Below, piece by piece: positions 37,355-50,699 of a DNA stretch of 64,000 bases. The stretch's first letter is position 1; every line of letters begins with the position of its first letter. This DNA is from Neelides folsomi (taxonomy: Eukaryota > Arthropoda > Collembola > Neelipleona > Neelidae), in the NCBI GenBank assembly GCA_034687125.1, contig JAQGBZ010000020.1, positions 370,453 to 434,452 of the forward strand, written 5' to 3'. The notes beneath the pieces are model-generated. The model ran no database searches. It had not been told where the DNA came from and saw only the letters and a program-made list of their open reading frames with translations. Both the position numbers and the translations under genes were made by a program.

Positions 37355-38720
37355 TTATTTAAAGTCTTGAAATATTTTGGTGAATTGATATTCATTTTGA
37401 GCTATGCTGCTGCATGAAGGAGAAACTCCACCGCCCGGACATTTCCCATTATCTCTTCCAATGGACCAAAAGGCAAGTAATCCGATTCGGTTCACGTTTG
37501 CCCATTCGACCAACTTCTTCGCATGTCTCAACTCGAACATCCGCCCATTGAAATTTCGCCCGAGCATTGGAGTAACGCCGAGCATTCCCTTTGCCTCGCC
37601 CTCGCTCTTCTCCGGCCAAATTCCCCTGATTTGGGATAAAACGGCCCCAGCCGCCGCAATGACACTTTCCCCCCACTCGAGCTGACTTGGATATTCCATA
37701 GTCATGGCATTCACAATGTCAACCCGAACTCCATGCTTTTTTGCAGAAAGGAGAACATCCGTACCCAAATCCTTTGTTAATCCATAATCATCTCCTTGAA
37801 CAGGTAGTGTGAATGACACCTTAAAATTACATAATTGAAACATAATACATAATAGGGTGGGCCATAAGTATTTTTCTTTTTTATACAATTGTTTATTTAA
37901 AAAAGAAAGATACTTATGGCCCACTCTGTATATAATATTCATAGATTTTTCATGATATATTGATAAATAATAATTATAGATTTTAGCAACGTTGAACGTT
38001 AAAAGAACCTAACCATACTTTTATATAACAACTTTTAATAATGTGGATAATATGTGTAAATGCACTAAATGGGTTTATGGTGGTGCACTTGTATACTTAA
38101 TGCCTTATTTTGTTATTTATTTTTGTTTTACCGTTGTTTTTGGTCGTTCTTTTTGTAATTGAGCCAAAGCCCCGTTGAGAATATCCAAATTAATTGGAGC
38201 TTCAACGTCAATGTCTAAATGATTGGTTTTGACAGCGTCGAGAACTTTGATATATCCCTTAACAAGAGCTTCTTGAGTGTTGCACAAATGTTCCAAATAA
38301 GGCCCCGCGGCACCTCCAGTCGCAACAATGAAATCTCCTCCTTCAGCTTGAATTTTCCGTATTGGTTCGATGATTTCTGGGTCGTCAATGTCGTTGGCCG
38401 CTCCCCATTTGGGTTCACAACCAAGATAACTTCCAAGAGCAAAGGCAAGTGTGAAAACCTTTTGGCCGCTCTTTAAATAAACTTCCGTCAATTTCGGACT
38501 TTCTTTCAAATTCACGTCGAAATAAGGGGCAAACTTTGGGCCTGAAAATACCAAACATTTTTACCAACTATTTAAACTATTTTGTATAATTACTGTGGGT
38601 TGAAGCAGAGGGGATTTCATTATCTTCCGGTCTTGAGACATTTACAAACTCGTTTCCTCTCATTCCAAAGGAAAAATGTAAAAAAATTATTAAAAGCGTC
38701 ACTGACAAATTAAACTCCAT
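37355..38720 (-). CDS. GH18 chitinase-like secreted protein
   Basis: Glycoside hydrolase family 18 protein, likely acting on chitin or a related N-acetylglucosamine polymer outside the cell. Exons 38720-38594, 38541-38132 and 37819-37355 give 333 residues. The first exon supplies a signal peptide (MEFNLSVTLLIIFLHFSFG). The barrel then shows KFAPYFDVN, VFTLAFALGS, the SxGG-type strand FIVATGGAAGP and the catalytic strand NHLDIDVEAP with D152, D154 and acid E156, followed by VRVDIVNAMTMEYP and LLAFWSIGRDNG. The classic DxxDxDxE motif has Asn at its first position. It belongs to the bacterial/fungal-style GH18 class, not the usual arthropod cuticle chitinases, which fits ancient transfer but does not prove it. 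No chitin-binding domain follows. A broken partial copy lies beyond CDC34, and a MITE sits in intron 2. Confidence 0.85.
37855..37928. mobile_element. ~75-bp mariner-type MITE, copy 2
   Basis: Ends gggtgggccataagta and tacttatggcccactctg are inverted repeats matching the MITE at 2281-2355, with TA on both sides. It lies in intron 2 of the GH18 gene. The duplicated pseudogene intron (about 34300-34330) has an uninterrupted attatttataatattc at the matching place, so this is a filled/empty site pair. Confidence 0.8.
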
Positions 38721-41700
38721 GATTTTTGATATTGATTAATTTCAAGTTTACCACTGTAATTAAGTAAAATTTAAAAAAACTTATATTTAATAATTTATTA
38801 AATTATAATTAATATAAATATGAAACAAGAACATTATAAATGAAAAATTAGTATACTTATATCATAAATTATGATATTATACATGAATATATAATAAATG
38901 CAATACTTTCGAGCTATTTTCATGCAATAAGTTAGAAAAAATGAAATAATCTGGTTTTTATACACATTTCTGATTCGACATTGGAGATTGAACAAATAAA
39001 AGAAGGATTGTGATTTTAATAGACAATTTCCTTTATAACATTTGAATAGGATTGGAAGAAGAAAGGGAAAACTTATTCTTGCTGAATAAATCTCCTGTAT
39101 TCAATTTATATTACTGTAATATCATTTTCTAACGTTGAATTTATGTATATATGAGTTCTCCCTATGCCTATTCTGAAAAGAGTTATTTACTGATTTGTTG
39201 GAACGACAAATAAAAGCTGATAGTGGAAAAGACCTTTATTTATTCCATTCAATTGAAAAAGAGCCTTGTGAAAATCTGAATCATAATGGGATTTGGTAGA
39301 AGAATCATTCCAGAACATTTCCCCATTGTTGAAAATTGAATTGAGCTCATTGACAATCTGAGCTCCAAATTTTACTTTTTATGCTAATATGCGTAACATA
39401 AATGCATCTACTTAATGCATACTTAATTTCCTATTTTACCCAAATGAATATTTGCACATATTTTATTATTCTAGTAGTTATTTTACTATTCTAAAAAATA
39501 ACTAATTTCTTTCACTATTTCATTTAGCTAATTATACATAGGTATCTAACTTTAAGTATATAATTATGTCCAATATTACTTAAATATAGATAAGATACAT
39601 GTAGATAGGCATATAAATAAGTACAATATTGTAAATATGTATGTATGTATACCAATTACTATGAAAAGAGTTCAATCGAGATTTTTCCCTACCTTCTTTT
39701 ACTGCTCCTTAAATTAATATTTAAATGGACAACTTTAAATAAACTGTAACAAAAATTAAAATATAATTAATAATCTCACAAACCCCAATATGTTTATGAG
39801 CTTGAACGAACTCACTTGAGAATTAATTTAATAAGGGAACATCCCGGAAAGATTCGTTTTGTGTATGCATTGTCCTTTTATATTCACCTTTTATCACATT
39901 CTGTTCTAAGTTTTCCTCATTTCCAATAATTAATTAACCGCTTTACTATTTATATATCCTTTTTTCTCTACAGCCTTTCTCCCATTTGTTATTAGAGTAA
40001 TATAATTTTAACGTAAAAGATTTTTTGCGTAACGCTTTTGACCTTATTATGAGATAATTGACTAAGTATTATATTATTATTTAAATAATATAGTATTCAA
40101 TATTTATTTTATATTTCATCAAAGCATACAATTATGATTTAATATTTAGAAAATGAATTTCTAATATATATTAATGCAATAAATAAATTATGACAAAATC
40201 AATCGGTTGACAATTTTTATACTAATTATATAAATTCATACCCTTATTAGAACATTGTGAAGAATTGAGTATCAGAGATAAATTTTTATAAAAGAGATTA
40301 GGAAAGGCGTAAATGAAGAGAATAAATGTAACATGAGGTAAAGATTGATTTCTCATCAAGGTGAAGAGGGAGAAGTTTAATTGGAAAGTGGTGGGTGAAA
40401 AAGGGGCTGACGTTTGATTTATGATTTATTACCCGAAAATTACCCGTGTAATCCATGGGTGATGTCAATGGAGCTTCCTTCCTTTTGTCGGGCGAATTAG
40501 TTGGTAAGTTGTGAAGTTCAAAGAGGAGCTCATCTTCTCCACATTTCCCTTCCCACAATCGAGCGACCCATGAATAAACATCAATCGTCCGGATGCGGGC
40601 CACCGACCCTCCGCTATAAATTCACAGCCTCCCCGCTGGCAAATAATCTCTTTCCTATATAATTCCTCATATCCAACATCATTTTCCCTTTGACCGATTT
40701 GGGAAAGAAAGGTTGGGAAAAGAAGGGCTGTGTTTCCTCTCAGAATAAATCTTCCTCAGATTTACCTCCCACCATCAACTCAAAAAACTCAAAAATCACC
40801 TCTTCAATTTCTCACCACTATGCCAAATAATTCCTTAGTTTTGAAATCTATTTAGTTTAACAAAGATCAATTATACTACAAGCTACATTACATATATTGA
40901 AACTATTTATTTTATTTTTATAGACAATTGAGAACCACTTCAATGAACTCCCAACTTTTGGACTTTTATGGAGTGTGAAGGGTCAGGTCGTGAGTTGGAT
41001 TTGGACATCTATTCCCTCGTACTATAGATACGGGAGTCAAAGGCCCCAGTTCATGTAATTAGTTTCGGTTGAGAGGGAGTGAATTAATGCTTTTGTTTTC
41101 CAATTCAACCCCTCATGGTTCAAAGGTTCCAATTCCTATCATGAAAAAGGGAGAATTGAGGGGAAGTCAGATGATGAAATACATAGTTGGCAACAATACT
41201 CCAAAACTCAATTCGTCATAGACAAAATTGATCATAAGAGTAGATATATTTATGTATTAATTATTAGTAATATAATGTATTTTAACTTCATTTTAATTCC
41301 GTCAAATTAATAATTTAAAACGTTATTTTTTTAATATTTCACTAATGTTTTTATGTAATTATTATATTATTATTGAAATATTTTTAATTATCTTCTTTGT
41401 AATAAATACGCAATTTTTTAACATTAAATTTAAAATTAATATTTATATTTTTTTGAAAATTAATATTACATTATTTGACCATTTGATTAGCTTTGAATAA
41501 TTATTTATTTACTTAACGTAATATACTTAAGTATAATCTCATGTCATAAGTAGTCATGTTTTGTGTTGAGATCCAAGGACTGGTGACTTTTTTGTTTCTA
41601 GGAATAGGGGAGTGACAATGTAACGAGAGCCTGAGAATCCGTCAGTTGGGTAATGTAGGTGAAGGGAAGCGTTTAGATTTTGAGCTCAGGAGGGAGATGA

Positions 41701-44700
41701 ATAGGAGCTAAATGATCTCATCCGAACCATCTGCGGACTCTTTAATCCGCCTCTCACTTTCTCCTCTCCCTCACAATTAGGAGATTAGCATCGCATCTCC
41801 ATAAATCCCCCGTTCCAACTCGCCCCCTCGTCTTTCTCGCTTTTACAACACCTTGGAGACTTGGGTGGGATCATTGAATGGTGTAATTGAAGGGATGTTT
41901 GCTCTTGTCCTTCCTTCATTCTCGGCACGTTCAATTCCTCGTCTTGTTTGCTCACTTCAACTTTCACCACTTTATTCTCAATTAGGATTACACCAAGAGA
42001 TAAAATGTCACGAAAACCGCACCAAATCAATCGTTTCTTCATCTTTTATTCAATGGCTCCTTTTATCTAAACAAACAAAAGGATTCAAACTTATAAATTG
42101 AAAACTGGAACTTATTTCTAACTATATATTGTAGAAATAAAAATATTTGTATGAAAATGCCTCAAAGTAAAATTAATTTTATTGTTAGTCTATTTGATAA
42201 GATGCAATAGGTGAGAATAAGAACATTACTAAATGATTTAAAATTTTAAAACATTTGGTTATCTCATCTCTTATATATGAATATATGATTTTCAAATTGA
42301 AAGTGAAGGATTGAAATTGAATTCAAACGGAGATTCAGTTTTGTGAAGTAACAAGGGGAGTCATGTTGAACAAATCTATGAAAAAGAAATTGGTTCTAAG
42401 AATGTGAATTTCTCTTTTGTAGCGGTCAGAAGAGGTGTGAGGGCTTTTGTAGTTTCCACAATAGGAAACATCCGACCAGCATGAAACCTTCTCCGTATAA
42501 TGTAATCATGAAATGAAGAATTGGGAAGATTGTGAAAATGAATGTATAAGATAGGGTCCATTATTCCGCAATTTCAATCTCGCCGGTTTCACCTCGCGGC
42601 TCCACTTCGCATCTCAAGTCCCGATGGCAAAAATACAAAAGGTTTTCTATTAATTCAAATCTCATTGTGAGCGGTTTGAAAGGAGTGAGCTAATGGGGAA
42701 ATTCCTTTTCTGAGTCTATAACTGAAAGGAGAGTCCTATAAAAGAAAACGACTTTCCCCGGGTCTCGGAGGAAATAAAAGCGATGGGCATAATGGGAAAT
42801 GGATTGTGAGCGGATGAACTATAAGCGATTTGTCGGGAAAGTAAAGTTGAGCCGTCGTAGTCACGTCGCCGGTGGAAGTGGGAAGTAACTCGCCAAGTTC
42901 CCAATGTCCCTATAAAAGAGTAGCCAAGTGGAAAGAGAAGGGATTTCCCTCACCAAGAAACTGACCACATGCTACGTCGTAAAAATGGAAAAGAACACCC
43001 AAAAGACCTCCAAGATATTCAACGCTAAACGTAATACAATTCTCCTCCATCGATCTCGTCCTAAACCTTCCAACTTTTATTTTGAAACATTAAAGTTTCC
43101 CCAACATCAACATTCTTTTTGAATACCAGCAATTCAAATGACAAAAATAAAAAATGATTTCACCATACTGCCTTTTTCATTCTTCCCCATTTCTTCACAT
43201 TCATAATAATAAAATACATCTACTGATAGTATTTTTTTAACTCCTAAATTTACGACTGCTTTATCTTAAACCAATACTAAATTAATTTACCTAATGCCAT
43301 TACGTACATTCTTAAAACTTATCTATAAGAAAAATATATTACTTTAATATGAAATGTATAATGGACGAATGATGTGAGAAATTTAAATGAACATGTTTGT
43401 AAATAGGGTGAGGGTCCTTTTGTATTCCATTTCAATTGTGTTGGCTGCTCCTTTCCTCTTCCAGTTCTCGTGCCTTGAGCAGAAGAAGGCTAACTTTTCG
43501 GGATTTAAGCCACATGGAGAATGGGGAAATGAGAAGGCCTGAGAATTTCACAGGTGGACGCCTTTTCGGCCACGACGAAACATGAAACATCCGCTCCACT
43601 TTGACTCAATCTCATTCCTCCTCTTTTAATTATCAAATGCCCCTCGAGCCCTCAGCCGCTCCGAATAAATATTATGGGAGAGGAAAAAAGAAAAGTAAGA
43701 AAGTTGGAACAAGTTAATTAATGGCTCTACCCCGATGGAGACATTGGTAAGTGGGAGGGGGAAGTGGCAGGTGAGAAATCAGGTGCATTATGGGAGATGG
43801 AAAATACAAATGTCTGTGTCGGACTGTCAAGGAGGTTGGCTAAGTGCTCCGCCGAATCCATTACCCCAAGACAAGACATCAGGATGAAAGAAGAGGAATC
43901 TCCGCGGGATTGAGACTTCATTTTACTCACATCGAGAGGAAAAATAAATCAAGGAAATAAATTATGGAAACTTCAAATTCCACTTTTCCACTCATCTCAA
44001 AGAATTCAAAAAATTTTAATTTTTAGTGCAAATTCAAATATGGAGCTTTCTTTCATTTTGGTTTTAAAAGGCTAAAAGAAATCTCGCTTCGGCATTAATT
44101 TTATAGATCAAAATTCTTTCTTGTTTGAATAAAAATAAATCTGAAAGTTTTTTGATTTTGATTGTTGAAATCAATTTTAAAAACTTGTCAAATTAAAATA
44201 TTTCAACTAAAATCTATTAAAAAATTATAATTGATAGATTTGTATGATCAAGAGTGCGTATTAAAAAATCGTTATTCATTTTTTAATATTTAGATATGTA
44301 TCCTGTTAACGTAACATAATATAGGAAATGTTTTGGTGAGTGAGAAAGTAAAATGGAATTGATCCAAAAAGTTTGAATGAGCCATCCCATTGTTCCCCAA
44401 ACTTTTGACCTAAAACAAAAGCCCATTTGTTCGTTCATGAGATGAAAGTTTCCTTATTATTTCACGCTAGCTTCTTCTCAACTTATTTCCCATTTCTCCT
44501 CAAGGAACTTTCTAAGAGTTCCATCAACAACTTTATAAGCTCCACAAGAACAAATATTAAGCCTTATTTAAAGTATCTGATCATTTATTTTCCTGTTAAT
44601 TTAGAGATATGGCATACAAGATTTACCACATGTATTGTAAAATTTCTTAAAATTTTATTCTAAAAATATTGTTTTTATTTTATCAAATTTAATCTGAATC

Positions 44701-47403
44701 ATAAAATACATTTTGAAGGCTTGTTGTAAGATATGATCTAACGTTGTAAAAGTGACATACATGTGAGATGTTGAGTTTAATGGAGGAAGCCTAGAAAGTG
44801 TTGGAGGAGGGGAAAATGAAAAGTTTCTCCTCGTTTAATTAAATGAAATTTCCGAGAGAACTTGGCTCCTGGCAAATCTCTTTCAATCAATTTCATCTTT
44901 CTTTCTTTTGACTAGCTCCTTTTTCACGCTTCCCAACTTTCTGCTCTTCGCTTCTCCCTCCAGTTGATTTCTCTCATTATTCTCATCTGCTTTGTTCCCA
45001 GCCTCCCTCATCTAAACTTTTATTCTCCAACATGAAATTTTTATCCGTGACTGTTCATACCCATCCCAACTAATTCCCTTTCCTCATTCCTCCCCTGGCA
45101 CCACTCAGTTACTTTCTTTATCAATTAAACTTTTTCTTTTCTAATTACCAGACTTATAGCCAAGAGGTGTTGAAGTGGCACCGGAAATATCCACCGACTC
45201 ATATAATGGAGAGGTCATAATTTATGAGAAGGGAAGGTGCCCGTATTTACACTCCCGAGCCGAGGGATGATGACAGAGGAAAACCATAAATTGGAAGCCT
45301 GAAAAGGAATTGAGTCCGCTGATGTTCAAAGTGAGTTTCTGCTCTTCTGGACTCTTTAATCTCCCTCTAATCCGAGAGAAATTCACACTCGCCAGCTGCT
45401 CCAAACCCCGTTCTGAATTCCGCCGCCCTAATAATTCAATACATCCCCATAACTCTCCATGTTCCCATATACTATTTTGACAAGATGGCTCAAGAGACTT
45501 CATCAAACCATACAAGTTACCAATACTTTAGAATTTATTCAAATATAGAATTCTATGTTGTTAAATAGGATAGCGAAAATGAAATAACACGTAGAGTGAG
45601 ACCTATGTAGAAAGAGGTAATTCACATGGTTTCACTTAAAAGCTCCGGATTAGATAATTGTGAAGGAGGCTGAAAAGGTGGTGGAAGTTGAGGGATCTCT
45701 TAAAATGAGTCTGATGATGTATCTTATCATCTGCCCTGTTCTCACTCCCGTCATGTCATGAGTCACCGGAGATTAATTCAACATCACATATTCTCCCTCT
45801 CAGAGCGTAACAAGTAATTCTCCCCTTTATTCCACTCCACTCATCATCGCCGTCCAATGTTGTCTTAAACGAGGACTGTTTTTCTTCGGACACGCGGCAT
45901 ATTGAATCTTGATTTAAAAATTGAAAGTTTGTTCAAGTTGAGAAGGAGGGAAAAAGCGAAGGTTTGAGAGCGTTGGATTGAAATAAATTTCTTTTGTGTT
46001 CGTGTGGTTGGGGCTGTCGAGGGATTCATCCTTTCCTTCTCAATTGGGGGATTTGGAGTATTTGATCCCTCAGTTGATTTGGAGAAGGACTCAATTCACT
46101 AAGCTAGACGTTTCCAAATTCATTTCTCCCCTCCTTCGTCTGTTTGTCTTTTCGCAGGCTTTGAGATTTGAAAACTCATGGGTAAGGATTACCAGAGGAT
46201 GAGATGTCAGAATCCGGGATTACTATTTCTATCTTCCAATTTGCCCAGATCCTCTTTACATGCTATCTTACCCGTTTTTAATATATGAACGAAATTTTAA
46301 ATATACCAGAAAACGGCAATTATTTGAAACAAAACTAGGTAATTTTTAAGTATTTATTTCACTTGAATTTTAATATAGAAATTCCCCAAATTAATAAGTA
46401 CAATTTACATGAATAAATCCTTTATTAAATATTTATTATATCAGTATATATCTAGTTTAGTTACAAATGTTTTGCTATAGGTAATATAAAATTAAATGTA
46501 CCGTAAAAGTATTAAAGGTACATATATTATTTCAAATAATTATCCTTAATTGTACACAAAATAATGAATCAATAATTAGTCAACTAGTCGAATGAATTGA
46601 TTTTTATTATAGTTAATAAGAAATTGCTATTCATAAAGTAAGAATGGAATAAGTCAAGCGCCAAGAACTGAAAGTGGATTGGTGGTTGATGGGAGAGAAA
46701 GTCGAGAAGTCAACTCCCCTTTTCCTTACTGGTCCTTGCATAGACTTCATCTACGTCTTACTTAACTATCTAATCTACGAATGAAAGATTTAAGTACAAT
46801 TTTACATTTAATTAAATAAGTTTATATTTCTATCTCCTAATATTTTTATTAATAATTTTTTTACATTTTATTTTGAATATAACTTGAAAAGGCGGATTTG
46901 ACTAATGGTAAGTAGGCTTCAAATATTAAGAATTCCACGATGCAATAAAGAGTTTTATCTCCAGTTTTTCGCGGACCATTTATTGAGAAACTTTGAAATG
47001 TGGGAATTTCTTTTATAGAAGCAATAGATTTAAAGTGGTCAGTTGAAATATTTATCACTGAGATCGCATTCATAGCTCGACAATTCTAAGACGCACTATG
47101 ACTCATGTCTTTTAGAAAGTCTGTAAATTATTTATATCATCTCTGATCTTATTGTTAACTTTAACTCTGCTTTTTTATAAGTACAATATGGACAGTGCAC
47201 AACCTAGTATGAATATGTACTATTATATAGAGTTAAATTGTATGCCCATTCGTACTAAGGGAGGAGTTGATAAATCCGAGGAAAGAGATTGGCTAAAAAG
47301 AACGCAAGTGTGAACTCTATTCCGATTACATAAAACTGCGACTCTCCCCCAAACAACGTTATTAGAGTCACGATCTTCAACACTATTACTCTCCCTGTTC
47401 ACC
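38721..47403. other. 8.7-kb gene-poor region upstream of dissatisfaction
   Basis: I find no convincing exon. AT-rich DNA (38750-40280, 41200-41560, 42060-42300, 43110-43400, 43980-44740, 46280-47160) alternates with GC-richer islands (40300-41190, 41570-42050, 42300-43100, 43410-43960, 44750-45520, 45590-46240). Open frames in the islands carry no domains. TATA-like words with GC-richer context occur at 40615-40620 and 42911-42917. Its position makes it the likely control region, and perhaps untranslated exons, of dissatisfaction. Confidence 0.5.
42911..42917 (+). promoter_or_regulatory. Candidate TATA box
   Basis: tataaaa in a GC-richer context, followed 17 bases on by an open frame without domains. 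It may drive an untranslated exon of dissatisfaction 4.5 kb downstream. TATA-like words are common by chance in DNA this AT-rich. Confidence 0.2.
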
Positions 47404-49346
47404 ATGGGAACAGGTATAATATTTAGTCAAACCTTTTAATAAAGTAAATGCTTTAAATCTATTAAATTTATTAGGTGATCGCCTTCTTGATATACCATGT
47501 AAAGTTTGTGGAGACCGAAGCTCCGGCAAACATTATGGAATTTATTCATGCGATGGTAAAATATTTATTTTGAAAATTATTATTAAAAATAATATAGTAA
47601 ACCGAATCTAGATATTTTAATATTCTATTTATGTATTTTATTTATGATTAAATAATTATCAGGATGTTCGGGATTTTTTAAGCGGAGTATTCACAGAAAT
47701 CGTGTATACACATGCAAGGCACAAGGAGATCTTAAAGGTCGTTGTCCAATTGATAAGACTCATCGAAATCAATGTAGAGCGTGTAGGTTGAAAAAATGCT
47801 TTGAATCATCAATGAATAAAGACGGTAATTAATACACTAAACTAAATCAATACCATTAGAAAATCTTAAAAGTTGTATTAAATATTTATTTTTAGCTGTT
47901 CAACATGAGAGAGGCCCTCGTAAGTCTAAAGGGAATCCGAAAGAAAGTCATTCAAGTCTTCAATTAACATCTCACTCTGGAGGAACTTCTCACCCTAATA
48001 ATGTTGTCGGGTTAGGAATGGAAGGGATTGGATCTTTTCTCAGATCTCCCCAAGTACTTTCTTCTGCTTCTTCTGCTTGCGGAGGAAATTCTTCACCTCT
48101 AACAACATCCAACTTTAACATTTTACCATCTTCCTCAAACGGACATTTCAATTTCCAAGCTGGGAGCCATTTGATTCCACATGATCATCCTCATACTTTA
48201 GGTGCAACATCCGGACCATTCTTTTTTCACCATTCAGCAGGTCTTCTACAAATTCTTATGGCTGCAGAGAGATGTCAAGTATGATTAATTACCAAATAAT
48301 TAATTATTATTTCAATAGTTTAAATAGTAAAAGTGTTTGGTTGATTATTAAGGAATTTGTTTGGGGACCGAGAATCAATGAGGGTTTAAATTCATCCAAC
48401 GATCGTACTTCTCACATCTCACCACTTATTAGTTTGAGTCCTTCCTGGGAAGCCGTTCAGGTTAAAAAATCAATTGATAATTATAGTACTGAATTTATTC
48501 TCATTATAAATTTCATAGGAGACTTCAGCACGTTTACTTTTTATGGCTGTTCGTTGGGTGAAGTGCCTAGGACCCTTTCAAACTCTTAGCAAAAGAGATC
48601 AAGTAATATACAAATCCGGTCACTGAATTATTATTCTTTCATTCTTATATATATTTATATATATATACTAATATCTACTATTAATTTCTTTAAAGATTCT
48701 TTTGTTGAGTGAGTCGTGGAAGGAACTTTTTTTACTTCACTTAGCACAATGGTCTGTCACTCTTGATTTACCATCTCTTCTCAAAGCCTCAAAGGCCCCA
48801 GAAAGATTTCCTAAAGATGCATTGATTCTTCAAGACATTAAATCCATTCAAGTAAAATATATTTATAAACAAATTTTTAATAAACAAGTTTATATAATAT
48901 ATTATCAAAATTACCTTAGGAAATCATGGGTAGATTTCGACAACTTTCTCCCGACGGTAGCGAATGTGGGTGCATGAAGGCAATCATCTTACTCAAGCCA
49001 GGTAAACATTTTTGAATGGACTCGTTCTTTAAATTCAAGTTTATAGAAACTGGAGGACTCCTCGACATCCAACCTGTAGAAATGCTTCAAGATCAAGCAC
49101 AGTGTATTTTGAATGATTACATCAGAGGCAGGTATCCAAGACAACCCACAAGATTTGGAAGGCTCCTTCTATTGGTCCCAAGTTTGAGGGCAATTAGACA
49201 ACCCACGGTTGAAAATCTTTTTTTCAAAGACACGATAGGGGAAATTCCAATGCAACGGCTCCTAATTGACATGGTAATGTTTTTATTCAAAGACAATATT
49301 TAATGAAATATTTTGTTTTCAGTATCAAATGGATAAATTTGCATAG
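47404..49346 (+). CDS. dsf: NR2E nuclear receptor Dissatisfaction
   Basis: Orphan nuclear receptor, normally a repressor; in Drosophila it controls sex-specific neurons and behaviour. Ten exons: 47404-47413, 47475-47555, 47663-47824, 47896-48278, 48353-48460, 48519-48602, 48696-48851, 48920-49001, 49047-49273, 49323-49346, giving 438 residues. The N-terminus [20 protein letters not shown] is close to that of fly Dsf, which supports a first exon of only ten coding bases. Zinc finger 1 uses C12, C15, C29 and C32, with the tailless-class P-box CDGCSGFF; finger 2 ends [19 protein letters not shown], then [10 protein letters not shown]. The ligand-binding domain covers about 195-436 and ends in the AF-2-like [40 protein letters not shown] distinguishes Dsf from Tailless. 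The hinge is shorter than the fly's. Confidence 0.93.
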
Positions 49347-50699
49347 TGGAAGATTAGAAACATTTATAAATTTACTATAATATTGTCAATCAATTATTAA
49401 AAACCTGTAATTTTTCAACTGCCGAGAAAGAAGATAAAAATAAAATCGTCTCCGAGTCTCCACCTCGATCATCCCATTTAAACAATTTGGTAAATCATTC
49501 TAATTATTGTTTTAATTAATAAATAATCAATATTTCTATTAATCAAACGCAATTTAAATCTACAATGTACTTTTTGGAAATAAAATATTTTATTTTGGAT
49601 TCTAGATACTGATTTATTTCTCAATCCTGAACAAATTATCAAAATTAAAAAGTTGCTTATATCCAAAATTAACCTATTGATAACATGATCAAAAAATTAA
49701 TCAACTTTTTAATTAAAATTGTATTTATTATGTTGATAATTACATCTGAATATAATTAGTTATAAATTAAATAAATTATAGAATTTTTTTTGCTTCTTTA
49801 TAAACATAATAAGACAATTTGGTGTGATTATAATTATATATTATTACCATTGAAAGGTTAAAAATCCCAATTTTTATTATAGAAATGGCCATTTTCAATT
49901 ATTAAAGTAAGGGAGACTCAGGCTTGAGAACTAAATCGGTAGAAAATTATTTCAATGTAATTCTGCATCTTGTAATTTATTTGAAATCAATCAATACATA
50001 CATAAATAGTTACAATTGTGTATAAAATTTAATTATTGATAATTAATATATTTCTTCTATTCATTGTTATTTCATTCATTTTCATCCCACTAGTCAGAAA
50101 GGAGTCAGGGTGCGAAAGGACGGTATGAAATCCACAAGAGTGCGACTTTTAAATGGTCATTTGAAAACTAAATGTAAAGGTTCTCTCTCATTCACTCCCT
50201 AACAAGTACAGGTGGCTCTACAACCGCATCAACATGTTTCACCTCCTTCAAGGAATGTTAATAAAATTTATTTTAACAATTGAAATTAATTAATGCTAGA
50301 TGATATTTATATTATAACCATCTACTTTCGTCTACCTTCTTTAAAATCTGAATCTTTATTTGATAAATATTGTAATAACTCAATTTTATTTAATGTTTTT
50401 AAATTGAAAAAAATTATTTTGATGGGGATTTGGTATAAACAACACATTGAGAGAATTTGGATTTTTTCAAAAGCTAGGAAAAATTGTGAAAAATTTAACA
50501 ACTGTTTGGAAAAATGGTTTGTTTGCGAGAATTCCAATTTTAAATCTGTCACATTTTTAAAAATTGGAAATAAATTGAAAAATAGTAAAATCGCAAGTTT
50601 CCAGCACATTGGATTTGTCGTTTTTGCGGTAATGATATTTTATGGTCAATTTGTTCCATTTGAACTTGATGAGAGCAGCTTTTAAATATTGGAATTGAC
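49347..50699. other. Intergenic right of dissatisfaction
   Basis: 1.35 kb with the dsf 3' UTR. It is very AT-rich except for about 50090-50250. Overlapping open frames on both strands at 50290-50690 have no domain content. No gene is called. Confidence 0.5.

Noticed and set aside
37820-37942. N-terminal extension of the last GH18 exon (VGHKYLSF...)
   Set aside because: It is translation through intron 2 and the MITE; the acceptor at 37820-37821 gives a phase-0 join to exon 2.
40298-46202. Several 60-100-codon frames in the desert before dissatisfaction
   Set aside because: They track the GC-richer islands on both strands and show no domains or consistent splice joins.
47404-49346. Assignment of the nuclear receptor as Tailless rather than Dissatisfaction
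   Set aside because: The [13 protein letters not shown] start and [20 protein letters not shown] in the DNA-binding domain fit Dsf better than Tll.
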